Part shown: positions 1-6,291 of the stretch, in pieces
How positions within the stretch are numbered: position 1 is the first letter of the stretch
Layout: the number at the start of each line of letters is the position of its first letter
NCBI GenBank assembly: GCA_030597505.1
Contig: JAUVRS010000066.1
Coordinates: forward strand, 1-10,442
DNA length: 10,442 nt
Reading direction: 5' to 3'
Source of the DNA: Desulfobacteraceae bacterium
Lineage (GTDB): Bacteria; Desulfobacterota; DSM-4660; Desulfatiglandales; Desulfatiglandaceae
Made by a program: the position numbers and the translations under genes
Notes under the pieces: generated by a model
What the model was told of the DNA's origin: nothing
The model's database searches: none
Seen by the model: only the letters and a program-made list of their open reading frames with translations

Positions 1-14
1 CCCGGGCAGACACC

Positions 15-494
15 TCATATCATTTCGGAATCCCTGCGGATATATCCACATCCTGTTTCGGGTCTGGTTGGCACGAGCCCCAGGGTAACGATTCCCCCAG
101 ACATCGCCAGTTTCCCGGCCGCCACCAGGGCCTCCATAAAAGAAGAAGGGGCGCTGATAAAGTGATCGGCAGGCAGAAAGGCCACTGCCTCCTTGCATCC
201 CAAATGCTGGGCATAGATGGCACCGAGCCCGATACAGGGAGCAGTGTTTCTTCCAACAGGCTCAGCCAAAATGTGAACTCCCCGGCCCGGAAACAGCTCC
301 TTCGCGTGTTCCAGATGATTATTCCCCAGGACAAGAATCATGTCTTTGTCATCAATTGTGGGTTTGAGCCTGTCACAGGTCTCCACCACCATGGGGGCCC
401 CACCGGTTATGTTGAGAAACTGTTTGGGTGTTCGTTGCCGGCTGACCGGCCAGAATCGGGTGCCGGAACCACCGCACATTATAACTGCATACAT
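15..494 (-). CDS. manC: Mannose-1-phosphate guanylyltransferase, N-terminal part, cut short by an in-frame TGA
   Basis: This family makes GDP-mannose from mannose-1-phosphate and GTP in the cytoplasm, a precursor for surface polysaccharides. The 159 visible residues form the start of the nucleotidyltransferase fold: the nucleotide-binding signature GGSGTRFWPVSR at residues 8-19 followed by PKQFL, EPVGRNTAPCIGLGA in the middle, LPADHF, and near the end TRPETGCGYI, where most relatives have ETGYGYI. The family is usually about 350 residues, or about 470 when fused to an isomerase, so this is less than half. A TGA at bases 15-17 stops the frame. The 14 bases beyond it in the same frame read GVCP, which could be the family's continuing strand. 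The ATG at 492-494 has a good ribosome site (GGGAG, 6-7 bases upstream) and lies 24 bases after argJ, so it is probably the last visible operon gene. Family is near certain; whether the gene is intact is not. Confidence 0.85.
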   Translation of the reverse strand: MYAVIMCGGSGTRFWPVSRQRTPKQFLNITGGAPMVVETCDRLKPTIDDKDMILVLGNNHLEHAKELFPGRGVHILAEPVGRNTAPCIGLGAIYAQHLGCKEAVAFLPADHFISAPSSFMEALVAAGKLAMSGGIVTLGLVPTRPETGCGYIRRDSEMI

Positions 495-518
495 CCTATT
501 CTCCCTGTCACAGGTCGC

Positions 519-1709
519 TCAAGTTCGGTAATCCGCGTTGATGGTTATGTAATCATGAGTCAGATCACAGGTAATGATCTCTTCCTGAAAAACCCCCTGG
601 TGGAGATCGATCTCAAGGATAAACTCTTTGAGGGCCATTTGTTTGGCTGCGGATTTTTCGGCATCTGCCCCCTTCCCCAAACCTTTTTCAACGATCTGGA
701 TCCCGTCGATCCATATGTCCACATTGTCCTCATTCATTTGGATGTCCGCCCTTCCGAGGGCCGCCATGATTCTCCCCCAGTTGGGGTCTTGACCAAAAAA
801 GGCGGTTTTGACCAGGCTCGAGTTGGCCACTGTCCTCGCGGCCCTCACCGCATCGGTTTCGTTTGAAGCACCCTTTATTCTCACAAGGACCACCTTGGTG
901 GCACCTTCTCCATCCTTTACGATCATTCGGGCCAGTTCTCCCATCACCCTTTCAAGACCGTCTCTGAAATCCCCCAGTTCCTTTTGAGGCAAAGTCCTGT
1001 TTCCTGCGAGGCCATTTGCCAGGACCAGGACCATGTCATTGGTGCTTGTATCGCCATCCACAGTGATGCGGTTGAATGTTTTTTCAGCCGCGCGAACAAG
1101 GGCCTCCTTCAAATCATCTGCGGCAATCAGGATATCGGTCATGACAAAACAGAGCATGGTGGCCATCTGGGGCATAATCATACCGGCCCCTTTGGCGATC
1201 CCCAATATTCTGTAAGGCCTGCCCGTCACGTTTCCATCAAAACATGCGATTTTGGGAAAGGAGTCGGTGGTCATGATGGCCTGTGCCGCGAGGGGTATGC
1301 CATCCGGTGACAGATCGCCTACCAGCTCGGGGATAGCTGCTTCAATCATCTCCATATTGAGGGGTTGGCCGATAACGCCGGTTGAGGCCACCAGAACTTC
1401 TTCTGAAGGGACCCCCAATTCCCCGGCCACAAGATCGGCTGTCCGACGGGCGTCCCTTAGCCCGATATCTCCAGTGCAGGCGTTTGCGTTCCCGGCGTTG
1501 GCAATGACACCCCGTGCCTTTCCACCCTTGATATGATCATAACTCAAGATGACCGGCGCGGCCCTGACCTTGCTGGTTGTAAACACCCCTGCCGCCGTGC
1601 TTTCCACCTCGGACGCAATCAATGCCAAATCCAGGGCGCCATCCTTTTTTAGGCCCGCGGATATGGCCGAGGCCTTAAATCCCTGAATAACGTAATTTTT
1701 CATCCCCAT
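519..1709 (-). CDS. argJ: Bifunctional ornithine acetyltransferase / N-acetylglutamate synthase
   Basis: ArgJ moves the acetyl group from N-acetylornithine to glutamate, releasing ornithine and regenerating N-acetylglutamate in the cyclic arginine pathway; many members also acetylate glutamate from acetyl-CoA. The 396-residue protein is full length. It carries NAGNANACTG (71-80), STGVIG (109-114), KGAGMIMPQMATML (173-186), FNRITVDGDTSTND and the typical end INADYRT. By family knowledge the precursor cuts itself before the Thr of the ATML motif, here between Ala183 and Thr184, giving alpha and beta chains with Thr184 as nucleophile. Two start codons are possible, ATG at 1707-1709 and ATG at 1701-1703; neither has a clear ribosome site, and the second, beginning MKNY, fits the usual start of the family. 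It begins 17 bases after the secA stop and ends 24 bases before manC, so the three are probably co-transcribed. Whether it is mono- or bifunctional cannot be read from sequence alone. Confidence 0.97.
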   Translation of the reverse strand: MGMKNYVIQGFKASAISAGLKKDGALDLALIASEVESTAAGVFTTSKVRAAPVILSYDHIKGGKARGVIANAGNANACTGDIGLRDARRTADLVAGELGVPSEEVLVASTGVIGQPLNMEMIEAAIPELVGDLSPDGIPLAAQAIMTTDSFPKIACFDGNVTGRPYRILGIAKGAGMIMPQMATMLCFVMTDILIAADDLKEALVRAAEKTFNRITVDGDTSTNDMVLVLANGLAGNRTLPQKELGDFRDGLERVMGELARMIVKDGEGATKVVLVRIKGASNETDAVRAARTVANSSLVKTAFFGQDPNWGRIMAALGRADIQMNEDNVDIWIDGIQIVEKGLGKGADAEKSAAKQMALKEFILEIDLHQGVFQEEIITCDLTHDYITINADYRT

Positions 1710-1726
1710 CTTTTAAGCCAAAAACC

Positions 1727-4588
1727 TCATTTATTTGCCCCACAGCATTTTTTATACTTTCTTCCGCTCCCACACGGGCAAGGGGCATTTCGACCAACCT
1801 TCTGCCCCTTTCTCTTGACCGTGGTAGACTCCGGGGCATCTCCCCCGTGACTCATTTGGAGCGTCTTTTTTTTCTTCCGGGAACCTTCCTCCGGCTCCCG
1901 TCTCGCCACCTGTATTCGGAAGAGTGTGCCCAGGGTCTCTTCCCTGATACTATCCATGAGCTCTTCAAAAAGTCCAAAACCTTCTTTCTGATATTCCTTG
2001 AGCGGGTCGAGCTGACCGTATCCGCGGAGCCCAATACCCTCTTTCATCTGCTCCATGTTCTGGAGATGCATCACCCACTGGTTGTCTATGATCTGAAGCA
2101 TAATAAAACGTTCAAGCTGCTCCAGGTCTTCCTTCCCGAAAAGCTCTTCTTTTTCCTCATAAGCAAGATGAGCCTGCTTTTTGAGCATCTCTTTCAACGT
2201 CTCCGGCTTTAGAGCGTCAAAGGCCTCTTCGCCCATATCTTCCGGTGTGATCCTGGCCCGGAACCCGAAAAGCCTGGAGAGGCTGCTTATCAGACCCTGG
2301 ATGTCCCAGGTATCGGGATATTCTCTGGGGTCGACCCACCTGTCGACCAGACCCTCCATCTTCTCATCAATCATGCCCTCGACAATGTCTTCAAGCCCGT
2401 CGCCATCCAGGATGTCCCGCCTGAGGGAATAAATAATTTCCCTTTGTTTATTCATCACATCGTCATATTCAATCAGATGTTTTCTCATATCAAAGTTATG
2501 GCCTTCCACCTTTCTCTGGGCGTTTTCAATGCCGCGGGAAATCAAGCCATGTTCGATGGGTTCTCCATCTTCCATCCCCAGACGTTCCATAATGGACGAG
2601 ATTTTGTCAGATCCGAATATCCTCAGGAGATCGTCTTCAAGTGAGAGATAAAAACGGGAAGACCCGGGATCACCCTGTCTTCCGGATCGACCCCTGAGTT
2701 GGTTGTCAATGCGGCGGCTTTCGTGTCTCTCGGTGCCCAGGACGTGAAGGCCTCCCAAACCCGTGACACCCTCGCCCAGAACAATATCGGTCCCTCTTCC
2801 CGCCATATTGGTCGAGATCGTTACAGTCTTTGGTTGGCCTGCCTGTGCGATGATTTCGGCCTCTTTCTGGTGATGTTTGGCGTTTAGCACGGAATGAGGA
2901 ACCCCGGCCCGTTTCAGCATCTTGCTCAACATTTCAGATTTTTCTATGGTAATGGTCCCTACCAGAACCGGCTGACCCCTTTCATACAAATCCTTGATTT
3001 CTTCGACGGCTGCTTTGAATTTCTCTCTTTCCGTCTTGTAAATGGCGTCCGGATAATTATGGCGGATCATCTTTTCATTGGTGGGGACAACCATCACATC
3101 CAGTTTATAGATATTGTTGAACTCTGCCGCCTCAGTGTCTGCCGTTCCGGTCATGCCGGCAAGCTTTTCATACATCCTGAAGAAATTCTGAAAGGTGACC
3201 GTCGCCAATGTCTGGTTCTCCCCTGCCACACTGACCCCTTCCTTGGCCTCCACGGCCTGGTGCAACCCATCACTCCACCTCCGTCCCGGCATCATTCGTC
3301 CCGTAAATTCATCAACGATTACGATTTGACCATCCTTGATGACGTACTGGACATCCTTTTCAAAAAGCCAATAGGCCTTGATAAGCTGCTGGGTTGCATG
3401 GAGAAGCTCCGACGATCTCACAAAACGTTCTTCAAGATCCTTGAGCTGCTTATCCTTCTCCCGGTCTGTCAATTCCTCATTTTCCCGGATTTGATAGCTC
3501 GCCTCGTCTACGTCGGGTAGGGTAAAGTCGGCCTCACCGTCGCTTGTAAGAAGTTCGATTCCCTTCTCTGTTAGTTCAACGGCGTTGCTCCGTTCGTCTA
3601 TGGTGCAGAAAAGGATCTGATCCAGTTCTGGTAAGAGTTTTTGAGAACTCAACATGCTCTGCGTTCTGTCTATCTGTTTTTTCAGGGCCTGGTTCTTGGC
3701 AACCATGTTCAGGAAAACAGGGTTTTTGGGGTCACCCCTCTTTATCTGAAGCAAGGTTTCGATTGTTTTATCGTCCGGTTCCCCGCCTTCAAGCCCCTTG
3801 TCAGCATCTTTTAAGAGGGATCGGACCACTGTGCCCTGATTTTTCTGAAGATTGATAACCAGCGGCTTTACCTCTTCGAAGATCTTGTTCTCACTGTGCT
3901 CGACCGGTCCACTGATAATCAAAGGGGTCCTTGCCTCGTCTATGAGGATACTGTCCACCTCATCCACGATGGCAAAGTGAAATCCCTTCTGGACGAAATC
4001 GCTGAGCTCGAACTTCATGTTGTCTCGGAGATAGTCGAACCCGAATTCATTGTTGGTTCCATATGAAATATCACACCCGTAGGCGTCCTTTCGCTCGGCG
4101 TCATCTATCCCGTGGACGATAACGCCCACCGAGAGGCCAAGGGCATTGTAGATCCCGCCCATCCACTCAGCGTCTCGTCGCGCAAGGTAATCATTGACGG
4201 TCACCAGGTGTGCGCCCCGGCCGGTCAGGGCATTTAGATACAGGGGCAGTGTCGCGGCCAGGGTCTTGCCTTCACCGGTCTTCATCTCCGCGATCTTTCC
4301 CCTGTGGAGGACTATCCCCCCTATCAACTGAACGTCAAAGTGCCGCATGCCCAATATCCGTACCGAGGCCTCCCTTACGGCGGCAAACGCCTCGGGGAGG
4401 ATATCGTCCAGGGATTCCCCTTTTGATATTCTTTCTTTGAACTCGCTGGTCTTTGAAAGAAGTTGATCATCAGAAAGGGCCTGGAACTCCGGCTCAAGCC
4501 CGTTGATCTCGTCAACGATCGGCATCAAAAGTTTTAGCTCTCTCTCATTCTTGCTTCCGAAAATGCCTTTTACAAGCTTTCCAAACAT
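1727..4588 (-). CDS. secA: Protein translocase ATPase subunit SecA
   Basis: SecA is the ATP-driven motor that pushes unfolded preproteins through SecYEG at the inner membrane. The order of parts is clear: Walker A MKTGEGKT (102-109), Walker B DEVD (209-212) followed by DEAR (217-220), preprotein-binding region about 225-420, VDEFTGRMMPGRRWSDGLHQ (425-444), MAGRGTDIVLGEG in the second nucleotide-binding domain, arginine-finger motif QLRGRSGRQGD (630-640), helical scaffold and wing domains (about 660-890), and a C-terminal zinc motif CPCGSGRKYKKCC with Cys937, Cys939, Cys948 and Cys949, which in the family binds SecB or ribosomes. At 953 residues it is about 50 longer than the E. coli protein, mostly from an insertion near residues 245-325. 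The ATG at 4586-4588 has only a weak ribosome site (GAG, about 9 bases upstream). It lies downstream of the M23 gene and directly upstream of argJ. Identification is certain. Confidence 0.99.
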   Translation of the reverse strand: MFGKLVKGIFGSKNERELKLLMPIVDEINGLEPEFQALSDDQLLSKTSEFKERISKGESLDDILPEAFAAVREASVRILGMRHFDVQLIGGIVLHRGKIAEMKTGEGKTLAATLPLYLNALTGRGAHLVTVNDYLARRDAEWMGGIYNALGLSVGVIVHGIDDAERKDAYGCDISYGTNNEFGFDYLRDNMKFELSDFVQKGFHFAIVDEVDSILIDEARTPLIISGPVEHSENKIFEEVKPLVINLQKNQGTVVRSLLKDADKGLEGGEPDDKTIETLLQIKRGDPKNPVFLNMVAKNQALKKQIDRTQSMLSSQKLLPELDQILFCTIDERSNAVELTEKGIELLTSDGEADFTLPDVDEASYQIRENEELTDREKDKQLKDLEERFVRSSELLHATQQLIKAYWLFEKDVQYVIKDGQIVIVDEFTGRMMPGRRWSDGLHQAVEAKEGVSVAGENQTLATVTFQNFFRMYEKLAGMTGTADTEAAEFNNIYKLDVMVVPTNEKMIRHNYPDAIYKTEREKFKAAVEEIKDLYERGQPVLVGTITIEKSEMLSKMLKRAGVPHSVLNAKHHQKEAEIIAQAGQPKTVTISTNMAGRGTDIVLGEGVTGLGGLHVLGTERHESRRIDNQLRGRSGRQGDPGSSRFYLSLEDDLLRIFGSDKISSIMERLGMEDGEPIEHGLISRGIENAQRKVEGHNFDMRKHLIEYDDVMNKQREIIYSLRRDILDGDGLEDIVEGMIDEKMEGLVDRWVDPREYPDTWDIQGLISSLSRLFGFRARITPEDMGEEAFDALKPETLKEMLKKQAHLAYEEKEELFGKEDLEQLERFIMLQIIDNQWVMHLQNMEQMKEGIGLRGYGQLDPLKEYQKEGFGLFEELMDSIREETLGTLFRIQVARREPEEGSRKKKKTLQMSHGGDAPESTTVKRKGQKVGRNAPCPCGSGRKYKKCCGANK

Positions 4589-4719
4589 GATTTTTTCTCA
4601 TTAATCCGTGTGTGTTGTTGATTACAATATTGCTAACCTGTCCCTTTGGGCCGGATCAGAAATTATTGGCCCTGCCCGAGATCCGAGACCCAACACCTGA
4701 AACCTAATCTCTTACAAAT

Positions 4720-4752
4720 CAAAGCGGGTCCTTTGGGCCAGGCCTCCTGGTC
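4720..4752 (-). other. Two adjacent small hairpins between the M23 gene and secA
   Basis: Within the 267-base gap between the M23 stop and the secA start, bases 4720-4735 form a stem CAAAG/CTTTG with a six-base loop, and bases 4736-4752 form GGCCAGG/CCTGGTC (one G-T pair) with a three-base loop. Neither is followed by a T-run on the minus strand, so a strong intrinsic terminator is not supported. They could be a weak attenuator or an RNA-processing or stability element between co-transcribed genes. A short direct repeat, CCTTTGGGCC, occurs at 4643-4652 and again at 4730-4739, overlapping the first hairpin. I see nothing else in the gap and no convincing secA promoter. Confidence 0.3.
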
Positions 4753-4855
4753 ACCTGCGTCACCTATCAATTAGAAACTTTTATGGCTCAAAAATCAAGA
4801 ATTTATATGCGAGAGTGCTGTAGAGTGGAACAGGGTTCTCCGGGTTGGCAGGGAA

Positions 4856-5761
4856 CTAATCAAGGACATAACCGAGCGGGTCTACAGGGACCTTGTTGAG
4901 ATGAACCTCGTAATGCAGGTGGGCTCCGGTGGATCGACCCGTGTTGCCGACCAGAGCGATTGTTTCGCCGCGCTTGACAGACTGCCCCTTTTTTGCCAGG
5001 GCCTTTTTGAGGTGCGCATATTTTGTTACCAAACCATAACCATGTTTGAGCACCAACAGGTTTCCGTGTCCGTTCTGCCGGCCCCTGTATGATACGATGC
5101 CGTCTGCCGGCGCAACGATCGGGGAGCCAATCCTGCTGCCGATGTCAATGCCCCTGTGAAATTCCTTTTTGTCCGTGAAAGGGGAGGTCCGGTATCCAAA
5201 CCGCGAACTCAACCATCCCTTTGTGGGCAGTATGGACGGTGTGGACGAGAGCACAATTTTCTGATTTTCAAGGAACCTGTAAATTTCGTTTCTGTCAAGA
5301 TCACCCGAGGCCATTTCGTTGCCAAGATGATCCAGGGATCTGTGCATCACCAGGATAGATCCTTTTTGATCCTCTTCGATCGCTTTAGGGCCTGTCAAGA
5401 CGGAAGGGGGGACTCCAATCCCGCCCATATTCTCCATCTCCTCCTCTATCTCAAGATTCAGCATTCCCCTCAATTTTCTGTCAAATGCCCTGAGTTTCTC
5501 CATTTGTTTTGTGGCTAGCTCAATCCGTTTTGCCAAATAAACCAGTTGATCTTTGTATTGCTGGTTTTCTGTTTCCAATATTGCCAGCCTGGGCATGCGG
5601 GTCTTGATGGTCCTATAATCACGGATGATCCAGGGAAGAGAGACCCCGAGAAGGACAAAGGAAAGGATAAGAAAAGCAAGAAGGAACCTGGGGATCCTAA
5701 ACCGTTTGACCCTGTCTGTGCCATCGGGCACCAGAAATATGGTAATTTTATTAAAGGCCAT
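4856..5761 (-). CDS. Membrane-anchored M23 (LytM-type) peptidoglycan endopeptidase
   Basis: The protein is probably a zinc endopeptidase that cuts peptide cross-links in the periplasmic cell wall. The 301 residues begin with a short basic cytoplasmic part, then one membrane segment at about 25-46, a charged and probably coiled-coil stretch at about 58-110, and a C-terminal M23 domain at about 183-298. The metal and catalytic residues are all present: His202 and Asp206 in HRGID, His250 in YAHL, and His281 and His283 in HLHYEV. By analogy with LytM, His202, Asp206 and His283 bind zinc, and His250 and His281 assist catalysis. The ATG at 5759-5761 has a ribosome site GAGAG about 7-8 bases upstream. 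It precedes secA in the same direction with a 267-base gap, so co-transcription is plausible but not proven. With all catalytic residues intact, an active enzyme is more likely than a degenerate amidase activator. No specific gene name is justified. Confidence 0.93.
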   Translation of the reverse strand: MAFNKITIFLVPDGTDRVKRFRIPRFLLAFLILSFVLLGVSLPWIIRDYRTIKTRMPRLAILETENQQYKDQLVYLAKRIELATKQMEKLRAFDRKLRGMLNLEIEEEMENMGGIGVPPSVLTGPKAIEEDQKGSILVMHRSLDHLGNEMASGDLDRNEIYRFLENQKIVLSSTPSILPTKGWLSSRFGYRTSPFTDKKEFHRGIDIGSRIGSPIVAPADGIVSYRGRQNGHGNLLVLKHGYGLVTKYAHLKKALAKKGQSVKRGETIALVGNTGRSTGAHLHYEVHLNKVPVDPLGYVLD

Positions 5762-5820
5762 CTGTTACTCTCAAACGATGGAAATCGGAAAACCTGCCTG
5801 TGGATCGAATTGGGTGTCAG

Positions 5821-5850
5821 TTGCTACCACACCCGGCATCAAGCTGTCAA
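5821..5850 (-). promoter_or_regulatory. Possible promoter for the M23-secA-argJ-manC run
   Basis: On the minus strand a perfect -35 box TTGACA lies at 5850-5845. Eighteen bases on is TAGCAA (5826-5821), which matches the -10 consensus at only three of six positions. The site is about 60 bases upstream of the M23 start and overlaps a CCCGGGTTGAC motif. The -35 is good and the -10 is poor, so this is only a candidate. Confidence 0.25.
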
Positions 5851-5858
5851 CCCGGGTA

Positions 5859-5930
5859 TGAGGCCCCTCAGGGAAACGTCAAAGTCAACGCTAACTGATT
5901 ACAGGTAAAAGCGATTTGCTTTCCCGGTTA
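5859..5930. repeat. Left copy of a diverged direct repeat flanking the palindromic element
   Basis: This copy starts TGAGGCCCCT, continues with GTCAAAGTCAACGCTAACTGA, and ends in TTCCCGGTTA. The copy at 6167-6233 has the same order of blocks: TGAGGCCCCT, GTCAAAGTGAATGCCAAATTGA, then TTCCGGTTG. The first 40 or so bases match well, and the end matches loosely. The two copies lie on either side of the palindrome at about 5941-6107. It is preceded by CCCGGGTA, whereas the right copy is preceded by a weaker relative (TTACCCGTTT) further upstream. Confidence 0.6.
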
Positions 5931-5940
5931 TGGCACTAAA

Positions 5941-6107
5941 ATACAAAATTACAATACTCAAATTACAAACAATATCAAAATTACAAATTCCAATGACCAA
6001 ACTATTTCAATCACTTATTGGATGTCTCTCCGTCATTCTTAGCTGTTTTGAATTTTGAATTTCGGTCATTGAGATTGGTATTTTCGGGTTTGGAATTTTC
6101 ATGATTT
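5941..6107. repeat. AT-rich imperfect inverted repeat (palindromic intergenic element)
   Basis: The left arm, about 5950-6000, is made of short A-rich words such as CAAATTACAAAC and ATCAAAATTAC leading to CAATGACC (5991-5998). The right arm, about 6060-6107, carries the exact complement GGTCATTG (6064-6071), followed by the complements of similar words (GGTATTTTCGGGTTTGGAATTTTC). The centre, about 6010-6050, is unrelated. The arms pair imperfectly over about 50 bases each. The words resemble non-coding palindromic repeats that I recall as frequent between genes of Desulfobacterota and some other environmental bacteria; that is memory, not a search. No open reading frame of note is inside, so this is not an insertion sequence, though a MITE-like origin is possible. 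Confidence 0.6.
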
Positions 6108-6166
6108 GCATAAGCTGGTAACTTCATTAATTTCAAGCAATTACCCGTTTAAATGACGTGGCCCTG

Positions 6167-6233
6167 TGAGGCCCCTGCGGGCATGTCAAAGTGAATGCCA
6201 AATTGACAATGCCCGGAATTTCTTTTCCGGTTG
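6167..6233. repeat. Right copy of the diverged direct repeat flanking the palindromic element
   Basis: This is the partner of 5859-5930, with TGAGGCCCCT at 6167-6176 and GTCAAAGTGAATGCCAAATTGA at 6185-6206. Its end contains the CCGGAA/TTCCGG hairpin described separately, which the left copy does not have because its corresponding bases differ. The rest of the gene-free gap 5762-6275 holds only the candidate promoter, the palindrome and this pair. Confidence 0.55.
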
Positions 6234-6239
6234 TTTTTT
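6213..6239 (+). terminator. Intrinsic-terminator-like hairpin pointing along the plus strand
   Basis: The stem CCGGAA (6213-6218) pairs perfectly with TTCCGG (6225-6230) around a six-base loop TTTCTT, and is followed at once by TTGTTTTTT. Read on the plus strand this is a short-stem intrinsic terminator. Read on the minus strand it has the A-run before the hairpin and no T-run after it, so it does not serve uvrC, whose stop is about 37 bases away. No plus-strand gene lies upstream within the gap. Confidence 0.5.
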
Positions 6240-6272
6240 GCCGACATCAGGGTTGATCCATTTCAGCCTGTA

Positions 6273-6291
6273 TTCTTATCTGAAATAAGAA
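6273..6291 (-). other. AT-rich hairpin overlapping the uvrC stop codon
   Basis: TTCTTAT (6273-6279) pairs perfectly with ATAAGAA (6285-6291) around a five-base loop, spanning the uvrC stop at 6276-6278. It is seven pairs, mostly A-T, and has no T-run after it on the minus strand, so it is a weak structure. It may stabilise the message end or be chance. Confidence 0.3.

Noticed and set aside
15..17. The manC TGA as a selenocysteine codon
   Set aside because: No selenoprotein is known in this family, the site is not a redox or catalytic position, and the sequence after it is too short to look for a SECIS hairpin. TGA is also the normal stop of argJ, secA and the NUDIX gene here.
162..866. A long plus-strand open frame of 234 codons opposite argJ and manC
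   Set aside because: It spans two clearly conserved genes on the other strand, has no recognisable domain, and crosses their junction; it is a shadow frame.
2894..3520. A 208-codon plus-strand frame inside secA
   Set aside because: It lies fully opposite conserved SecA sequence and has no family resemblance; it follows from the codon bias of secA.
4681..4715. ACACCTGAAACCT words in the M23-secA gap as a simple repeat
   Set aside because: Only a single short copy is present, so no repeat can be claimed from this window.
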